Assembly: GCA_047495785.1 (NCBI GenBank)
Contig: JBLDXI010000016.1
Span: forward strand, 248,001 to 312,000
DNA from: Lepidodermella squamata
Lineage: Eukaryota > Gastrotricha
Length of the DNA: 64,000 nt
Direction: 5' to 3'
Shown here one piece after another: positions 32,424-45,329 of this stretch. The position numbers were made by a program, and so were the translations under genes. Within the stretch, counting starts at the first letter, position 1. The number at the start of each line of letters is the position of its first letter. The notes below the pieces were generated by a model. The model ran no database searches and was not told where the DNA came from. It saw nothing but the letters and a program-made list of their open reading frames with translations.

Positions 32424-35158
32424 TTACATGCCCGAGTAGCATTTGAAAGGATCCGAGAACGGCTGGGTCGCATCCGACACCTGATAAGGAGCACAGAATT
32501 ATCGATTGAACATATACTCAAAATTCAGAGCCGAAAGGATAAGCACCTCAGTCGGCTTACATCCGAAATCGGCGCGTCGGCAGTCAGCGAAAGGCTTGCC
32601 TGGTACGTTGCGGTAGCAGCGGATGTATTTCTGTTCATGAGAATTTATTCATTATATTACATATTGGCCTTATCGTGACATACCCAATTAAGATCAGCTC
32701 GATGATTACATGCCAGCAGATTGCGACCAAAGGCAGCAAAAGTGTTGAACATCTGAAGCAACTTGCGTTTAACCGTATAAATATTCATATTTGTTGAGAA
32801 CTCACGATTTTCTCCTCGCCGGCAGCACAGCCTTGGTCACCGGCAATGCAACGGAAACTCGAGCCTTTGACGCATTTCTTAGCGTTCTGCGGAACAAACA
32901 GCGCTAATTTGCCAAACATTTGTGTCAAAACTCACCCCCTTGTTGCAGGTATCCGTGAAACGAGCTGGCCACTCCTTGAACGGGGTTTCGCCTTCCAGAC
33001 AGTACGGCCTGCACGCTTCGAACTGAACAGTTACCGAATTGATGCAACGCGACGCCAATTGAGCTATCGATAGAGCGTAAAAATAATTCAATTACAATAG
33101 TCAGTACAAGCGAGACAAGCGCTTTTTCCCCACTTACTGCAGCTCTTAATTCTGTCGAGATTCTCGCAGTCCCGAAGTCCACCATCACTCCAGCATTTCA
33201 TACTAGAATAGAAGTCATAGCGGCATGCTTTTCCAGAGGCGTTGTAGTCCCCCCTTGGAAGAAGACTGTAATTAATGCCATATTCTTCGCGCCAGGGCTC
33301 GCAAGTTGCACCGGTTGTGGTCTTCGAAATGAGCGATCCCTCATAGTCACTTGCGGTTGGCGTGATTCGGCATTCCCTGCTCAACTCGGTCGCTTTCACG
33401 CCAGGGCACGTTGCGAAAACCGTTACAGTAGCGCGCTGTTGCCAACGGCTTTTTTTATAGACCAAGCTCGAATAAACCAAGGCTTGATTTTGATTAGTCA
33501 CAAAAACACGGCCGTTTGCTGGACCAGTTACACAAAACCTAATTTGAGGAGCAAAATAGCAATATAAACGCAAATTTCCGCAGTCTTACATGAATCCGGG
33601 AACTCTGCCTTCTGATCCCAAGCCTCTTATCATGACATAGTTCATGCAATTGACATTAGCTAAAAGCGAACTTGTGAGAGAAAGATTCTCAAATATACAG
33701 AATAGCCAACCGTAATTATCTAGATCGACTAGTTCTGGGAAAGCGAACACCAATCCACTGGTATTTCCCTGGGAGAGGCAAAAGATAACATCTTGATCAG
33801 GGGAATCAGTTTTTTCGCACCGTTTTGACACGCCAAGAACAATCAGTCAAATTCGTTGCGGTAACTCCAGGGACGGATATGGTGGCGGTCGTACAGGGTG
33901 GAACGTAGACTTCGCCGCCGCAGCCATTCGCTACATCGGTCGGGAATGGAATTTCGCAAAAATCACCGGCAAGGCCGATCGGGCAGAAACATTTCGTACA
34001 GTTCACGCTCGGATTCGGGTAGCCGCCATTTTGGCATGTGATTTTCGGGTTCTTGCATGGGGCGGAATCTAAAAGTATACGTTAACTTAATAAGTCCTTT
34101 GCAGAATATCGAACTCACCGAAGCAGTTGTATAATGAGTTCAGCTTCACCATGTCGAACAGTGACAGGAAATTGGCTTGACCCAAGCTCTTTATGTATCG
34201 CCGATCAGCCGGGTTCCATTCCGCCAGTCTGATGTAAGGATTACCTTTATTCCACTCCATCATAACGTTGAAGAGTGACTCGTAGTCAAACGGAGTCGCG
34301 TTGTAGTATGATTGCGACGGGTTTTTCGGGTAGCTATTGAGAACAATTTAAAGTCGATTTCTTATTTCTTAGCAGCAGAAGAACAACTAACGTATTCTCA
34401 GAGCCAGGGTAGGGTGTCAGATATTGATCGCGATCTGGTCGCCTGAGCTCATACGTTAGCCCAAGGACGTAGCCGATTTTCCTTATCGCAAATGGAACCT
34501 GATTGAAATTATTCTCCTGTTGAACTCATTCAGCTGAGACTCACCGCGAGAGAACTCCGCGAGTCGTCGTCATAATTGGAAATCGCTATTAGCTTTTGAG
34601 GATATTGAACGCTATGGAAACCAAATGCGCCCCTTGGAAGCAGTGCAGGATAGACGATTAATTATAATGCTGGGATAAGGCAACACACCCTTCCTTAAAG
34701 AATAGAATCGAGTTGGACGTATTCAGATCGATAGACGCTTCAGGTCTTTCCTCGAACCGTAGGCAGGTGACCGATTCAAGTTGTGCTATGGCTCGCCTGA
34801 TAACGCTCCTATCAAGCTCAGCTGTCAGGTGGATATTAGGTGAAAAATAGAGCGAAATAAGTTTCTGTCAGATGAACTCACAATTGGTTGAATCGAGGCA
34901 ACTACTTTCATCTTCGCAAGACCCGCGTTTCACGGTCTTGTTATTAAATGCGAAAGGTATCGGCAATGGCCACGGTTTCGCTGGCGGTTGGCCGGGAGTG
35001 TAGCCGTCATTAAAGTCTGCGTACATGGTCGTCACTCGAACTGTTGGGCTATCGCCGTAAAAGAAGCTTAGAGTTACATTGTAGGTGAACTCATAACTTG
35101 AGGAGAAACGGTGGAAGAGCGAGCAAGCCAACACAAGTAAAATGAGGCGCACCGTCAT
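32424..35158 (-). CDS. Astacin-like/EGF/CUB/kringle protein D, intact (about 665 aa), dead protease
   Basis: Twelve exons join in phase: 34882-35158, 34689-34821, 34545-34632, 34392-34498, 34119-34333, 33821-34068, 33590-33768, 33138-33538, 32936-33063, 32806-32886, 32547-32630 and 32424-32480. Domains: signal peptide (1 to about 20); astacin-like region (about 60-273) with WPLPIPFAF, SVTCLRFEERPE, RRPDRDQYL and TPFDYESLFNVM; EGF (about 276-306); CUB (about 312-460); kringle (about 470-549) with SDYEG, CEPW and CWSDGG; and a cysteine-rich tail ending KCYSGM. In the zinc helix the ligands are Arg172, Tyr176 and Tyr182 and the catalytic Glu is Lys173, so it cannot be a zinc protease. It is secreted and probably acts by binding (inference). 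Gene C is its tandem duplicate. Confidence 0.85.
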
Positions 35159-37173
35159 GAAGGAGAGATCAGCGAAACGGTTTGATTTAGCTCAGAAAAT
35201 GGTATCAAATAAATGAAATGAAATAAAAATTTTACAGTTTCAAATCAACGGGAGCACGAATAGCACGTGCCAAACATGTTGTTTATCAAATATCGAGCAC
35301 CACACGCGACACACACGCTTAACCTTGAATTTTTCAATGAATGACTGCTAATGTTTAAACACTGTTAAAAGCAGAAAAATTACGAAGGCATCAAGGGCGT
35401 TATAAGCAGGCGGAATATCGGCCTTATAAAAATGAAATTAAGCAAAATACCACCGTATCGAAACGTGATGATTTTCGTCTTGATATCGAAAACAACGAAA
35501 ATTACTAAGAAAATTACCGCGCAACACGCAGCGCTTTCGCATCAATTTTGTTAAATGTTAAAGTATTATCTTGTACCTAATAAAAATGTTTCATTGTAAT
35601 ATGAATTGGTTTATCTTTTTCAACTACAAACGTTTAATGGAGAACGGTAAACTCATCTACAACCGTGAAATCTATCGAAGAGGTACTTTGGGACAGACTA
35701 GAAGAATATGGAAAGCGCTGCCTCCAGACCAGCGAAGTCATGGCCAGCTATCTGCGCTACATCTGGCACCTCAAGTTCGACGCTTTCGGGAGAAAAATCA
35801 TGAGCAATCACTCACCAGCCTGGAGGATCCGCCACCTAGCAAGCACCTCAGTGGAACCGTTGCAGGAAAATACACCCGTATGGCTCCTATACGTCGACTC
35901 GACTCACCCAGATCTCTCACGATCGTAGGACCGCATTAGTCGAAACTCACTTGCTGGTTCAGTCCAGTTCACCCATTTTACATTTTGAGCTTGCCTTTCA
36001 GAGCCGGAGCCTTGAATCCCTGACCTGAGCCAACCGGTAAGCCTTGGCCCTATTTAATCCTTCCCTTTTGATTCATACAGAGCCTCGAGCCTTCACCTGA
36101 GCCCTCACCTTGAGCCTTCACCCGAGTCTTCAACAACGTGGGGTGAATGGTCATTAACAAATAAATCTGAAAATTTGCCAACCGTCTCTCATCTCCGATT
36201 TGTAATTCTCGGCCGGTGCAGGTCAGACATGAACTTTTTACTCATTAAATAATATTAAATTCTACAAGGATCAAATAGCTCTGTCTTCGCGTAATTTTTC
36301 GCGTAATTTCCGAGACAATTCTTTCTGAGAAGACAAAGCAAAACGGAACATTTTAACAGATTAGGAAACCAACGATTTTTCTATAGTGATTTTTTCGAAC
36401 TGTTTCGACCTTTTTCCACTTTTATTTGATCACCCAACGCCAATTTATTTGTAAAAATCGACAGACTAAATATTCATTATTTATAATTTCAAGTTTTGCG
36501 AGACAAATACTAGAATTTGCCGTCCATCGAATATTCACATTCACAGGTACATCCTGCAGACTCGCGTGATTTATTTGATAACATGTTAATAAAACACGAA
36601 TTCGCTTTCAATGTTTATGGCCGGTGCAATCTACAGCGGAAATAACGTAAAATCCAGGTAGAATCATGGTGTTTAGTGAAAGTCCGGTCTTAACGACTTA
36701 ATTGGCTACATGAGCCTCTACAAAAGATTTCAAAAGAGCCACCAAAATCCGTCCGCGGTTTATAAAAATTCAGCTTTAGACGACTCCCGTTTACACACAA
36801 CTCACACTCTAGGTATATATGATCTACAAATTGTTCACAATATCCCGAACGAAGGTAACATTTAATGACGCTAGTAAGCTTTAATGGGTTAAGTCTACGC
36901 GGGTCTTTTTGCACAGCCGTGTATCACGCTGTTGATTGTCTTCTAACAAGTCACGTTTTTACCGCGCAATAAACGCCTCTGCAAACTCGCCATGAGAAAA
37001 AATGATTTGCCCGCCTCCAGTGTCGGCGGCGGCAGATGCCACAAGTCTCGAGACTCGAGTGTTTGCGCACGGCTAAAAACTCATCGCCAAACAAACCACG
37101 CGCACAGGCCAACAAGTTCGCGCGTAACGTAAATTTAAGTTCGCTCATTTCTCAAAAAAACGGATCAGGAAAA
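35159..37173. other. Long intergenic region with an unassigned frame
   Basis: The first 200 bp match the region upstream of gene C. Overlapping frames at 35571-35939 (including RRIWKALPPDQ and LHLAPQVRRF) show no domain I can name; they may be transposon debris. Around 36005-36130 the word GAGCCTTCACC and variants recur. A palindromic CTCGAGACTCGAG lies near 37048. No gene supported. Confidence 0.35.
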
Positions 37174-38668
37174 ATGCAGTATTTAGCCACCCTAGTAGTT
37201 GTAGTAGCAACTTTCACAGCTCACATCGCTGCGCAAAGCACAGCACGCAATGCTACATCGAAACTCTTAGGATCGCCGTGCAAAGTCGCGCAGGGTAGCA
37301 ATGCTGGTTGTGGCAATAACGCGAATTGCACCTCTATTTCAATCGGGACGAACCGAACTGGTCTAGGCGAGTGTTGGTGCAAATCGAACGTCTACCGCCA
37401 ACCAGCCGCGCTACCTCAGTGGGCTCAACCGGCCGCGCAGCGAACCTTGGGAAATCGATTTTGGTCCGATTGTCTCTCGATTCTTCGAGTTGGCGATGCT
37501 TGCCCGATTGAGACTCCGCCAGATGGTGACGATCATGGGGCTAACGTTTTGCTGGCTGATGGTGCTCAATGTGGCTATGACGGCTATGTCGAATGCAAAC
37601 CAGGCCGCGTTCGGAAAAGCGAGCTGGAATGCGTCCCTGAGGGTCAACTAGACGCAGCTTCGTTCGGCGAAGCTTGTTCCGATAGATCTTGCGATTCCTC
37701 AAAAGGGCTCCAGTGCAAGAATGATCCCAACGGCGGAGATCCGTCCTGTCAATGTTCGTCTGGGACTTGGCGAGATGGCAGTTGCTCCGGAACGCGTGAG
37801 TTACACCAATTTCCTACTCAACATTTGTCCTAAATTGTTTCTTAAACTCAGCTTCTGACGGAGACACTTGCTACTACGATTCGGACTGTAACTCTCAGGC
37901 TAGAGACTCAAGCGGCCTGACTGTTCCACTTGTGTGCGCGGCTAGTGCCTCAGACTACAACTCAGGTTCAGGGACTTGCCGTTGCCCGACTGAATCTTCC
38001 GGGCTGGGTTATGCTATTCTGGCCCCGTACGTTGTCCCCAACGCCAAAGTTGCGAAGCCGAAGAATGGTAAAGCCGGCGGAGAATTGGTCATTGTTCCCG
38101 TTAGATTCAACACAACAAAGGAGAGAGTCCCACAAGTCGCTTCATGGTGCCTTGGTAAGTAGGAATTTCTGAAACTCGATCAGCTAAATGATAGAAAATT
38201 AATAAATTTGCAGATGGAGCTGTCTATAAATTCATCCCTCAAAATTATTTGGCCGCCTGCGATTTGGACCCTTACACCGTTGATAACGGCCAATTCCGCT
38301 ACTGCATCAACGAACTGGTCTGCCTTCACTTCCCGGTAGCTGATGACGATATCTCAACCGCCGGTCGTTGCGTGCCTCTCGATCCTAAGGACGGACGCTG
38401 GGTTGGCCAGGACAAATACGCCCGAACAAGCAGTGGCAGCAGCAGCAGCAGCGGTAGAAGCGCTGATACTGTTCGAGGAATTAGCAGTGACTACAGCAGT
38501 GGAAGCAGCGGCAGCGGCTCGTCGAGACGTTCATCAAATTCATCCAACTACACGACTTCCTACGACTACTCCACCACTCAATACTCGATTAGAGCATCAG
38601 CTGGAATGCTGAATCAAAACACCCTCTTCACCTTTTTCTCGTTCTTCTTTGTTTCGATGAAGTTGTAA
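37174..38668 (+). CDS. Secreted cysteine-rich protein with Ser-rich stalk and GPI-type tail (459 aa)
   Basis: Exons 37174-37795, 37852-38154 and 38214-38668. The signal peptide MQYLATLVVVVATFTAHIAA is followed by a cysteine-patterned ectodomain: LLGSPC, CGNNANCTSI, GECWCKSNVY, GLQCKNDP..CQCSSGTW and CYYDSDCN. A Ser/Gly-rich stalk (from about residue 380) precedes a hydrophobic C-terminus (TLFTFFSFFFVSMKL), consistent with GPI anchoring. AATAAA at 38717-38722. The next gene is a paralog with the same exon phases. Function unknown; probably a surface or matrix protein. Confidence 0.8.
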
Positions 38669-38716
38669 AAATGTGCCTTTAATTTGCCGTATTGTAGTTT
38701 ACATACATATAATTGT

Positions 38717-38722
38717 AATAAA
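38717..38722 (+). promoter_or_regulatory. Polyadenylation signal AATAAA
   Basis: AATAAA 49 bp after the stop codon of the 37174 gene. Confidence 0.6.
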
Positions 38723-38862
38723 TGATTCATCTCGAACTGAGCGACTGAGCAAACTTATGTGTGTGAGTATGCTACTAATGTTTACTTTTCTGAAAAAAGT
38801 AAGAAAGTTAATAAATTGAAAATTCAAATAAGCAAACATCGGTGCATTTCATAACGTGGGAG

Positions 38863-38870
38863 TATAAATA
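38863..38870 (+). promoter_or_regulatory. TATA box of the 38901 gene
   Basis: TATAAATA begins 38 bp before the ATG at 38901. If used, transcription starts only a few bases from the start codon, leaving almost no 5' UTR. Confidence 0.5.
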
Positions 38871-38900
38871 TGGGTGAATTTTCGGTAATTTTTCGACAAA

Positions 38901-40136
38901 ATGTTCAGATTTCTAGCGATCCTCTCGCTTTTCGTATGCTACTGTGCCGCCCAAAACCGGGGGCCTAAAATGATAGGCCAGGGCTGTCGGCTTACGAACT
39001 CAACGCAATGTGGCCGCAATACGAAATGCATCGCGATTCCTAACTGCAGCAAATCGACAGGCTTCGGCGTTTGCTGGTGCAACCCAGGCTACGTCCAACC
39101 TACCAGCCTTTACCCGTATCAACGGCTGTCATTGATGGACGAAATGGGCGATGCGTTTTGGACGGATTGCGTACCCATTCTCAAATTGGGCGCTTCTTGC
39201 ACTCCGAATAACCAAAGCCAAGTCTACCCTGAATTCGCATCTTGCACGGTAAATGGGACGGTTGAGTGTAACTACGGTTACAAAGTTGACGCTGGTGGCT
39301 GCATTCGGGAGAACGCGGCAAGGCGGTCGTTTGGTGAAGAGTGCACCTTGGATGTTCAGTGCGATCAGGCGCGTGATCTGAAGTGCCTACCTGGAATCAA
39401 GGATATCAAGCCAACAAAATGTGGGTGCGTCACTGGGCAATGGAAGGATGGAAAATGCTCACAGGGTAAATTTTAGGAAATCCTCCTTAAACTCTAAAAA
39501 CTTTCGATTCTTCAGCGAAATTATTCGAAAACTGCACCAGGGACTCGGACTGTAACCTTCAGAGCTACCAACACGGCAAATCAATGCCTAGATGCATGAA
39601 AGAAATTAGGAGGAACAATACAGTTTGCACATGTGGCTCGCCCTTGAGTTTCACCTCGGTTCCATACATCTACCCTACTACGAAAATCTACCTGAATGTC
39701 ACTTCGAATTCGGACGACCACATTTGGACGCGAACTGTGCCTGTGAGTATGCGGCTTAACCTGGACAATTCTGAGAATTTGCGAGTTCGGAATTGGTGCA
39801 TAGATATAGGTAATTTTTCATCTTTGACCTTGATCACTCTTTTGACCTAGTTTACGGGACAGGTTACGATGATTTCGATACTATGTCACGGCAGCAGGGT
39901 CAGGCGTGTACTTTGGATCTTCCAAGAGCAGCTCCTGAGTTACCAATCGATAGGACAGTGAAGGTTTGTGGTCAGAACTTGATTTGCCACTATTGCCCTA
40001 CAAGCGAGGATTACGCCGAGGAGATGGGTCGATGTGTTAGCTACTCATGGACTATGCCAGCTAAAGATTCTTATACGTAAGATTTTTTACCCTTTTTACT
40101 CTGCTAATCTCATTGTCGCCATATTTCAGGTTTTAA
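38901..40136 (+). CDS. Secreted cysteine-rich protein, paralog of the 37174 gene (363 aa)
   Basis: Exons 38901-39465, 39516-39809, 39851-40076 and 40130-40136. Signal peptide MFRFLAILSLFVCYCAAQ. The ectodomain follows its neighbour's cysteine order: KMIGQGCRLTN, CGRNTKCIAIPNC, FGVCWCNPGY, DLKCLPGI..CGCVTGQW and NCTRDSDCN. It lacks the Ser-rich stalk and hydrophobic tail, so unlike its paralog it should be soluble. AATAAA at 40213-40218. If the last intron is not removed, translation ends two codons earlier at 40078-40080, with little effect. Tandem duplicate; function unknown. Confidence 0.8.
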
Positions 40137-40247
40137 GTCAAACTCATCAGAAAAGGATTGCTGTTTCGGAAGAATGAACTTTAACGCAATAATGATGAAT
40201 CAGCGTATTCTTAATAAAAACTGAGGAGTTCTAGATATATGTTGTTC

Positions 40248-42730
40248 TCACAGCAGAAGAATTCGTCCAAGGGCTTCGACGAACCCATTCAGAACAGTTT
40301 CGCTGAGCCTTGAATTGCCTTTGATCAGAAAATCAATCGCTTTTTGGGCCACAAATTCCCAGGCGATCTCGCGATCAGGGAATTGAAGGCGGAATGCTGA
40401 GATAGCTGCAATTGTCGCAAGTTCTTGATCACTTGTTTTCAGCAGCTCTGAAATTCCAGCCTCAGTTGATGCCTTCGAGGCCAAGATATTTCGGAAGTTT
40501 TCCAAGGCAGGTAAAGCCGGTGAATTTATTGCTTGAACCAGGGCCGAATCCAGCTTCCAGGAGCCTTCAAAGTTCTGGAGGCGAACCAACTCATCAAACT
40601 TGCTTTGAGCTCGGATGCCGATACTTGCCCTATCAGTACCGAAATTCGGATCTTGGCCGTCGTTCCTAGCATAGCATACTCCATTTCCTACAGGTCTACC
40701 GCTTGAAGTATCAACCGCAACTAAAGCAGTGAACTCGCATAGCACCCCAGAATCGAGTGATAAGGCGATTGCAGTTTGTTTTGCCTGTTCGTTTTTAAGA
40801 ATGTTATACTCGTCAACAAGTTCCAAAAGGCGAGCTTTTGCTGCTAAGCGGTGAAGAGGCATAGGGTCTAACGGGGCTGAAACAACCTCTCCAGGGCAGT
40901 TGAAGCTCATACTTGAGTCCAGAGTTTTATCCTCAACTGTTCCAGATAGTCGGACATTACCAGCTATAGTCATGTCATCACCTTGTCGGTAGATCATAGC
41001 AAATTGGTTCATTCTACGGCCTGACAGTGAGGATAAGGGGATGTTTGTTGGCGTCACAGGTCCAGTCCACGCTGGAGCGTCCACATTCCATCTCACGTTG
41101 ACATTATCGATACTTGGCCCCATAGCAAAGCTCAGAAGACCCATGACCTTATCCTGCAGCCTGTAGAGGCTCGAACTCGTAACTCGGTCTGTTGCCCCGT
41201 TCGAGGCTCTGGCTACTCCTTCGAGCAGAGCGCTATCCGCTCCATTGCCGATGCCGAGAGAGAATACTTTGGTGTTCGCAGCGTTTTTCCCAACTAGGGC
41301 GATGACTTCATCGGTATTACTGACTTCGCCATCGGTTAGCAAGAAGATGTATCGGCGATTTGGCGGGCTGATTGGTTTGCTGTAGATGTATTCAAGTGGT
41401 GGTATCATTTCGGTTCCGCCCCAAATGTCGGCTCTCATGCGAGGGATTTCGTCCATGGCTGTTTGGTAGCTTGCTTGGTTCAATGGCACAGCCCTAAAGA
41501 CAAATTTTGATTAAAGGAAAGGAAGTGAACCAAATTACTTACCCTCCCTCAAACAAAGGCACAAAGCCCCTTGTGATATTCGCGAATCCTCCAAATCCTA
41601 CCACGTTGAACCGGCTATTCGCTGGGAGACTTTTGATGAAAAGCACCAAAGCTTGTTTAGCAGCCTCAATCCTCTGCCCATTGTCTTCATCCGTCATAGA
41701 CCGAGATCTATCTAGGACAAACCAGTATTCATCCGAATAGGACGTATTCGATAGGACTTTCGCCATAAAGGAATCAAACCAAAGAGCTGCCACTGAATAC
41801 TGATTCCAGTTTAAACCAGAACTTGAAGCAGGACCTGGTACCCCTGGCTCGATATAAACAGCCGGCTGTAAACATGAGGCGATATCAACTAAGAGGGAAA
41901 AGTCATGGTCTTGGACGTAAGGATTGATCAAGTTGAAGGTAGCCTTCTGTCGGCCTCTGTTGATTTGAACGTCCAGGCGATCTCTAGTAGATTCAGCCCC
42001 AATCGACGTGATTTGCCCAACACCGCCCAGATCGACCTTCCCCTTGAAGGTTAGCTGGTAGTTCTGCTCCGAGTAACCAACCCAAGATGACCTCAGGTGG
42101 AATTGCTGTTTCATGAGGTAAGGATCGCGAAGTCCTGCGCCGGTCACGTGACGAGGGCAAAGAACTATAGGAATTGTGAATGACAATACTCCCGTCCTTC
42201 TATCGCGTTCAACTGGCTGGGCGTAGCCGATGGTTACTTTCACAACCTGGTTGGACGGTAGATTGCCAATCAAAAGCCGATACACTGCTGCATCGTCCAT
42301 TTGGTTCTCGAGTAGGAAAGATCTCATTCCTGAGTCTCGGGCGTTCCTAAGATACGTTCGTAGAACAAATGGGGTGATAAGGACGAAAAGCTTACTGATA
42401 CAGTTGTTCGGCCTGATTTCTCTCCATAACTCGTCCAGCAATGATTCTTCCCGATACATTAGCCTCTAGTTTGTAAACGGCCGCCGTAGCATCGATTGGG
42501 AAAACAAACTCACTCTCGACAGATTGGGGCTGCTTGTTGATGTACGTCAACTCAGCCATAACCCCAACAGCCCAACCTTTCACATCTAGATTGATGGTAA
42601 CGGATTGAAGAGGCAGGGGAAGGACATTGCCATTTGAAAGCCGGCGTAGCAAACCAGCATACCAAGCATTGGGCCCACCTTCAGCCTGAACAAGTGGCAA
42701 GATCGCAATTAAGATTGCTGCAACTCTCAT
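40248..42730 (-). CDS. Secreted VIT + vWA protein (ITIH/VWA5A-like, 794 aa)
   Basis: Exons 42396-42730, 41543-42346 and 40248-41493 join in phase. The signal peptide MRVAAILIAILPLVQA is followed by a VIT domain (LTYINKQPQSVESEFVFPID, ARDSGMRSFLLENQ, VTIGYAQPVERD). The vWA domain has MIDAS DRSRSM and the strands FNVVGFGG, GGTEMIPPLEYIY and IFLLTDGEVSN. A C-terminal region resembles that of VWA5A (LSLDSGVLCEFTALVAVDTS). In ITIH proteins this architecture stabilises extracellular matrix, and a secreted matrix or binding role is likely here (inference). It converges with the 38901 gene, about 110 bp between stops. Confidence 0.85.
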
Positions 42731-42991
42731 TTTCTTGTAATGAGCTAGTTCACTTCAAATTTCGTGTTTGGCTCCTGTTCAGTTCCTCATTAATGAATCA
42801 GCATGAGTGTCGAGGGTCTGCTGTTTGTTTTTCCCCCACACACGTTGAAAAAACTCAGTCACGATTCCAATTAAATAGTTTACTTAAGGCTGAAGTGTAT
42901 AGCATTTTTCAGACTTTGAGTCTGCAATGAATCAAAAGGCGTAGTACAAAATATGGCAGTGTGTCAATCAGGAATTTCCATGAACAGTCAT

Positions 42992-44556
42992 TCAATTGGT
43001 ATAGTCAGGCGAACGAGCTTGTTCCAAGAAGGCAGCAACCTCTGTGTAACCCCTCTGCTGGGCAATTTTCGTTGCAGTGAGGCCAGTCGACTGTGGCTGA
43101 TCGACACTAGCTCCACCTTGCACCAACAACTTGGCCATATTGAGATTTCCGTTATAAGCTGCGAAAATCAGGGCTGTATCGCGACTTCTCGTTGTAGCCG
43201 CGTTCGGGTTAGCGCCGTAGTACAGCAGAAGTTGGACAATTCGACCTTGGCCGGCCCTGGAAGCCCAGATTAAGGCAGTTCCGCCGTCGGAATCGCGGTC
43301 TTCCAATGGAGCGCCGTTTTCAGCTAGAACTTGAACGGCTTGACGGTTTCCGCCGCATGAGGCACAGATCAAGGGGGTAGCGTCGCGGTAAGAGCAGCAT
43401 AAGGGTGTTCTTGCGTAAACCAGATTTCCGTCACCCTGGATCAGCTCCAGGACCCTGGCATTATCCGATTGATTGATAGCGAGGAATAACTGAGCATCGC
43501 TTGGCAGATCGTACGAAGCGGCAGTGGCTTTGAAGATAAGAAAATTGATATTATAATTAAGAAAAATATATTTAACTGGTCTGTAAGGTGATAGATTTAT
43601 CTCAATTCCAAATGGCCAAAATGGACGGTTAGCGAAATTTTCAGGGAAGGGAGAACAAACGTTCAAATACCTAAATCTTAAAGCTTGAGGCTTGAGGATA
43701 GAAGTTAGAAACAAAATATCAAACGCCTCGTTAAGAATTCGGAGTTCAAGCTCTGTGGCCCCTGTGGTTCCAAAGAAGTGAAATTCCTATTGAAAGTTCC
43801 GTATCCAAAAAATTCCCCAAGAGGAAAATTGAACTTGTAACAATTTTAAGAGAAAATTAAGTTAACGAAATACCAACGTTCTCACTCAATTTAAAGTTGA
43901 AGTGGAGTAACCGCTAGGAGACTCAGATTTCTTTTCAAGTTACGTCTTGTATTGTTCAACTTACTTGTCCCCAACAGGTTCTCGAAGTACATGATAACTG
44001 CAACGTATCCGCGAGCTTTGGCAATGTCGTAGGCCGTCAATCCAGCACCCTGCCGAAAGTTGACATCAGCCCCAGCTTCGACCAGCCTCCGAACAACATA
44101 CACATACCCACCATTAGCTGCAAATGTCAAAGCTGTGTCGTTGAAGTTCGTAGTCGCAGCATTGACATTGGCGCCATTCTTCAACAACGTATCAACTGCG
44201 CCGAATTTACCAACCCTAGCAGCTCGAATCAAGGCGGTAGCTCCATCGCCATCTCTAGCCTCAAGGTTCGCCCCGTAGTCGACTAGGAGCTTGATTGAAG
44301 TCGGGTTCCCGATACAGGACGCGCAGACAATGGCAGGGGTGTCCCTTAGATCGCAGCAGAACCGAGTTACAGCATTTGCCAAGGTTGGATTCGTTGATAG
44401 GAATATCTTCATTTGATCGGTGTTGTTGGCCTTGACAGCGGCGAAGAACGATTCGGCAGTTGTGCTAGCAGATGGCCTGGCAGGTGCTATTATCTGTAGT
44501 TGGGCTGATGTATAGCCGACAATCACAGCCAGGGTGAAAGCTGTGAGCTTTAACAT
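42992..44556 (-). CDS. Secreted ankyrin-repeat protein, two duplicated modules (375 aa)
   Basis: Exons 43965-44556 and 42992-43527 join in phase 1 across a 437-bp intron. The second exon has no upstream ATG on this strand in 43528-43900, which supports joining both blocks. The signal peptide MLKLTAFTLAVIVGYTSAQ precedes module 1. Each module has about four ankyrin repeats (GATALIRAARVGKFGAVDTL, DTALTFAANGG; GGTALIWASRAGQGRIVQLL, DTALIFAAYNG). Each opens with a matching cysteine cluster (RFCCDLRDTPAIVCASC and PLCCSYRDATPLICASC). Ankyrin repeats are normally cytosolic, so a secreted, disulphide-capable version is unusual. If the intron is not removed, module 1 alone is a 221-aa secreted protein. 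Confidence 0.75.
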
Positions 44557-45329
44557 GATTGTAATTTGATGTGTTCACGCCAAGTTGGGGATTAGCAAAA
44601 TGACACTGCTTGTAGGGTTGTGATATAATTGAGTTGAGAATGAACTCGCCGCGTGCTAATGTCGACGCATCGTCGACTGCCGGACCGCAAAAAAACTTGT
44701 TTTTTTTCTGATTATACAACAACTCATACTACAGCTAGACATTTCTTTGTATTTTTTCCAGCCAGCCGTTTTTTTGTTAGCGTTGGTGAAGTTGAGGCGT
44801 TCAAATGATGAAGTGAGAGTATATTTACGTACGCTTTTTGCCACATGTTTACATTATAGCATGGCAATGACCAACCAATTTACACACTGTGGCACTGAGA
44901 GCGAAGTACCGCTAGGGATGGTAGGGATCATCCCAGCCAATTCAATCGGTCCGCAAGGTGGAAGGCTAAAGGGTCGATTTTCCTTATCCTAACCAGTTCT
45001 GCTGTCAAACTTCGCTCTCTGGCGTTTCCCTTTGGCTTGATGATTCATAAGAATGCAGCTCTCTGATCTTCGACAATACCTATATTAATCGGAACGTTAA
45101 AGTGAGCTTGGAGAGTTTGGTCAAGGTTCGGGTACAGCCTTGAGTAAAATCACGAAATTCCACGTGGCTACGTCTTGAACGATACTGTACTCTGATAAAA
45201 CGGTGGGGCAAAATGGGGCTTAAGCGCGCCGCATGCGCGCGACGGGTGGGTGTGCAAACAAAGAGGCGCAAGGCGCGCACCTTGAACGGTAAAACGCTCC
45301 CCAAATACTAATGGCATTTTTCGATGCTT
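44557..45329. other. Intergenic, upstream of the ankyrin gene
   Basis: No gene seen; frames at 45080-45371 are unsupported and partly low complexity. Confidence 0.35.

Noticed and set aside
40412-40669. 85-aa plus-strand frame
   Set aside because: Antisense shadow of the VIT/vWA gene.
43528-43714. N-terminal extension of the second ankyrin module
   Set aside because: No ATG exists on this strand between 43528 and 43900; splicing from the upstream module in matching phase explains the sequence better.
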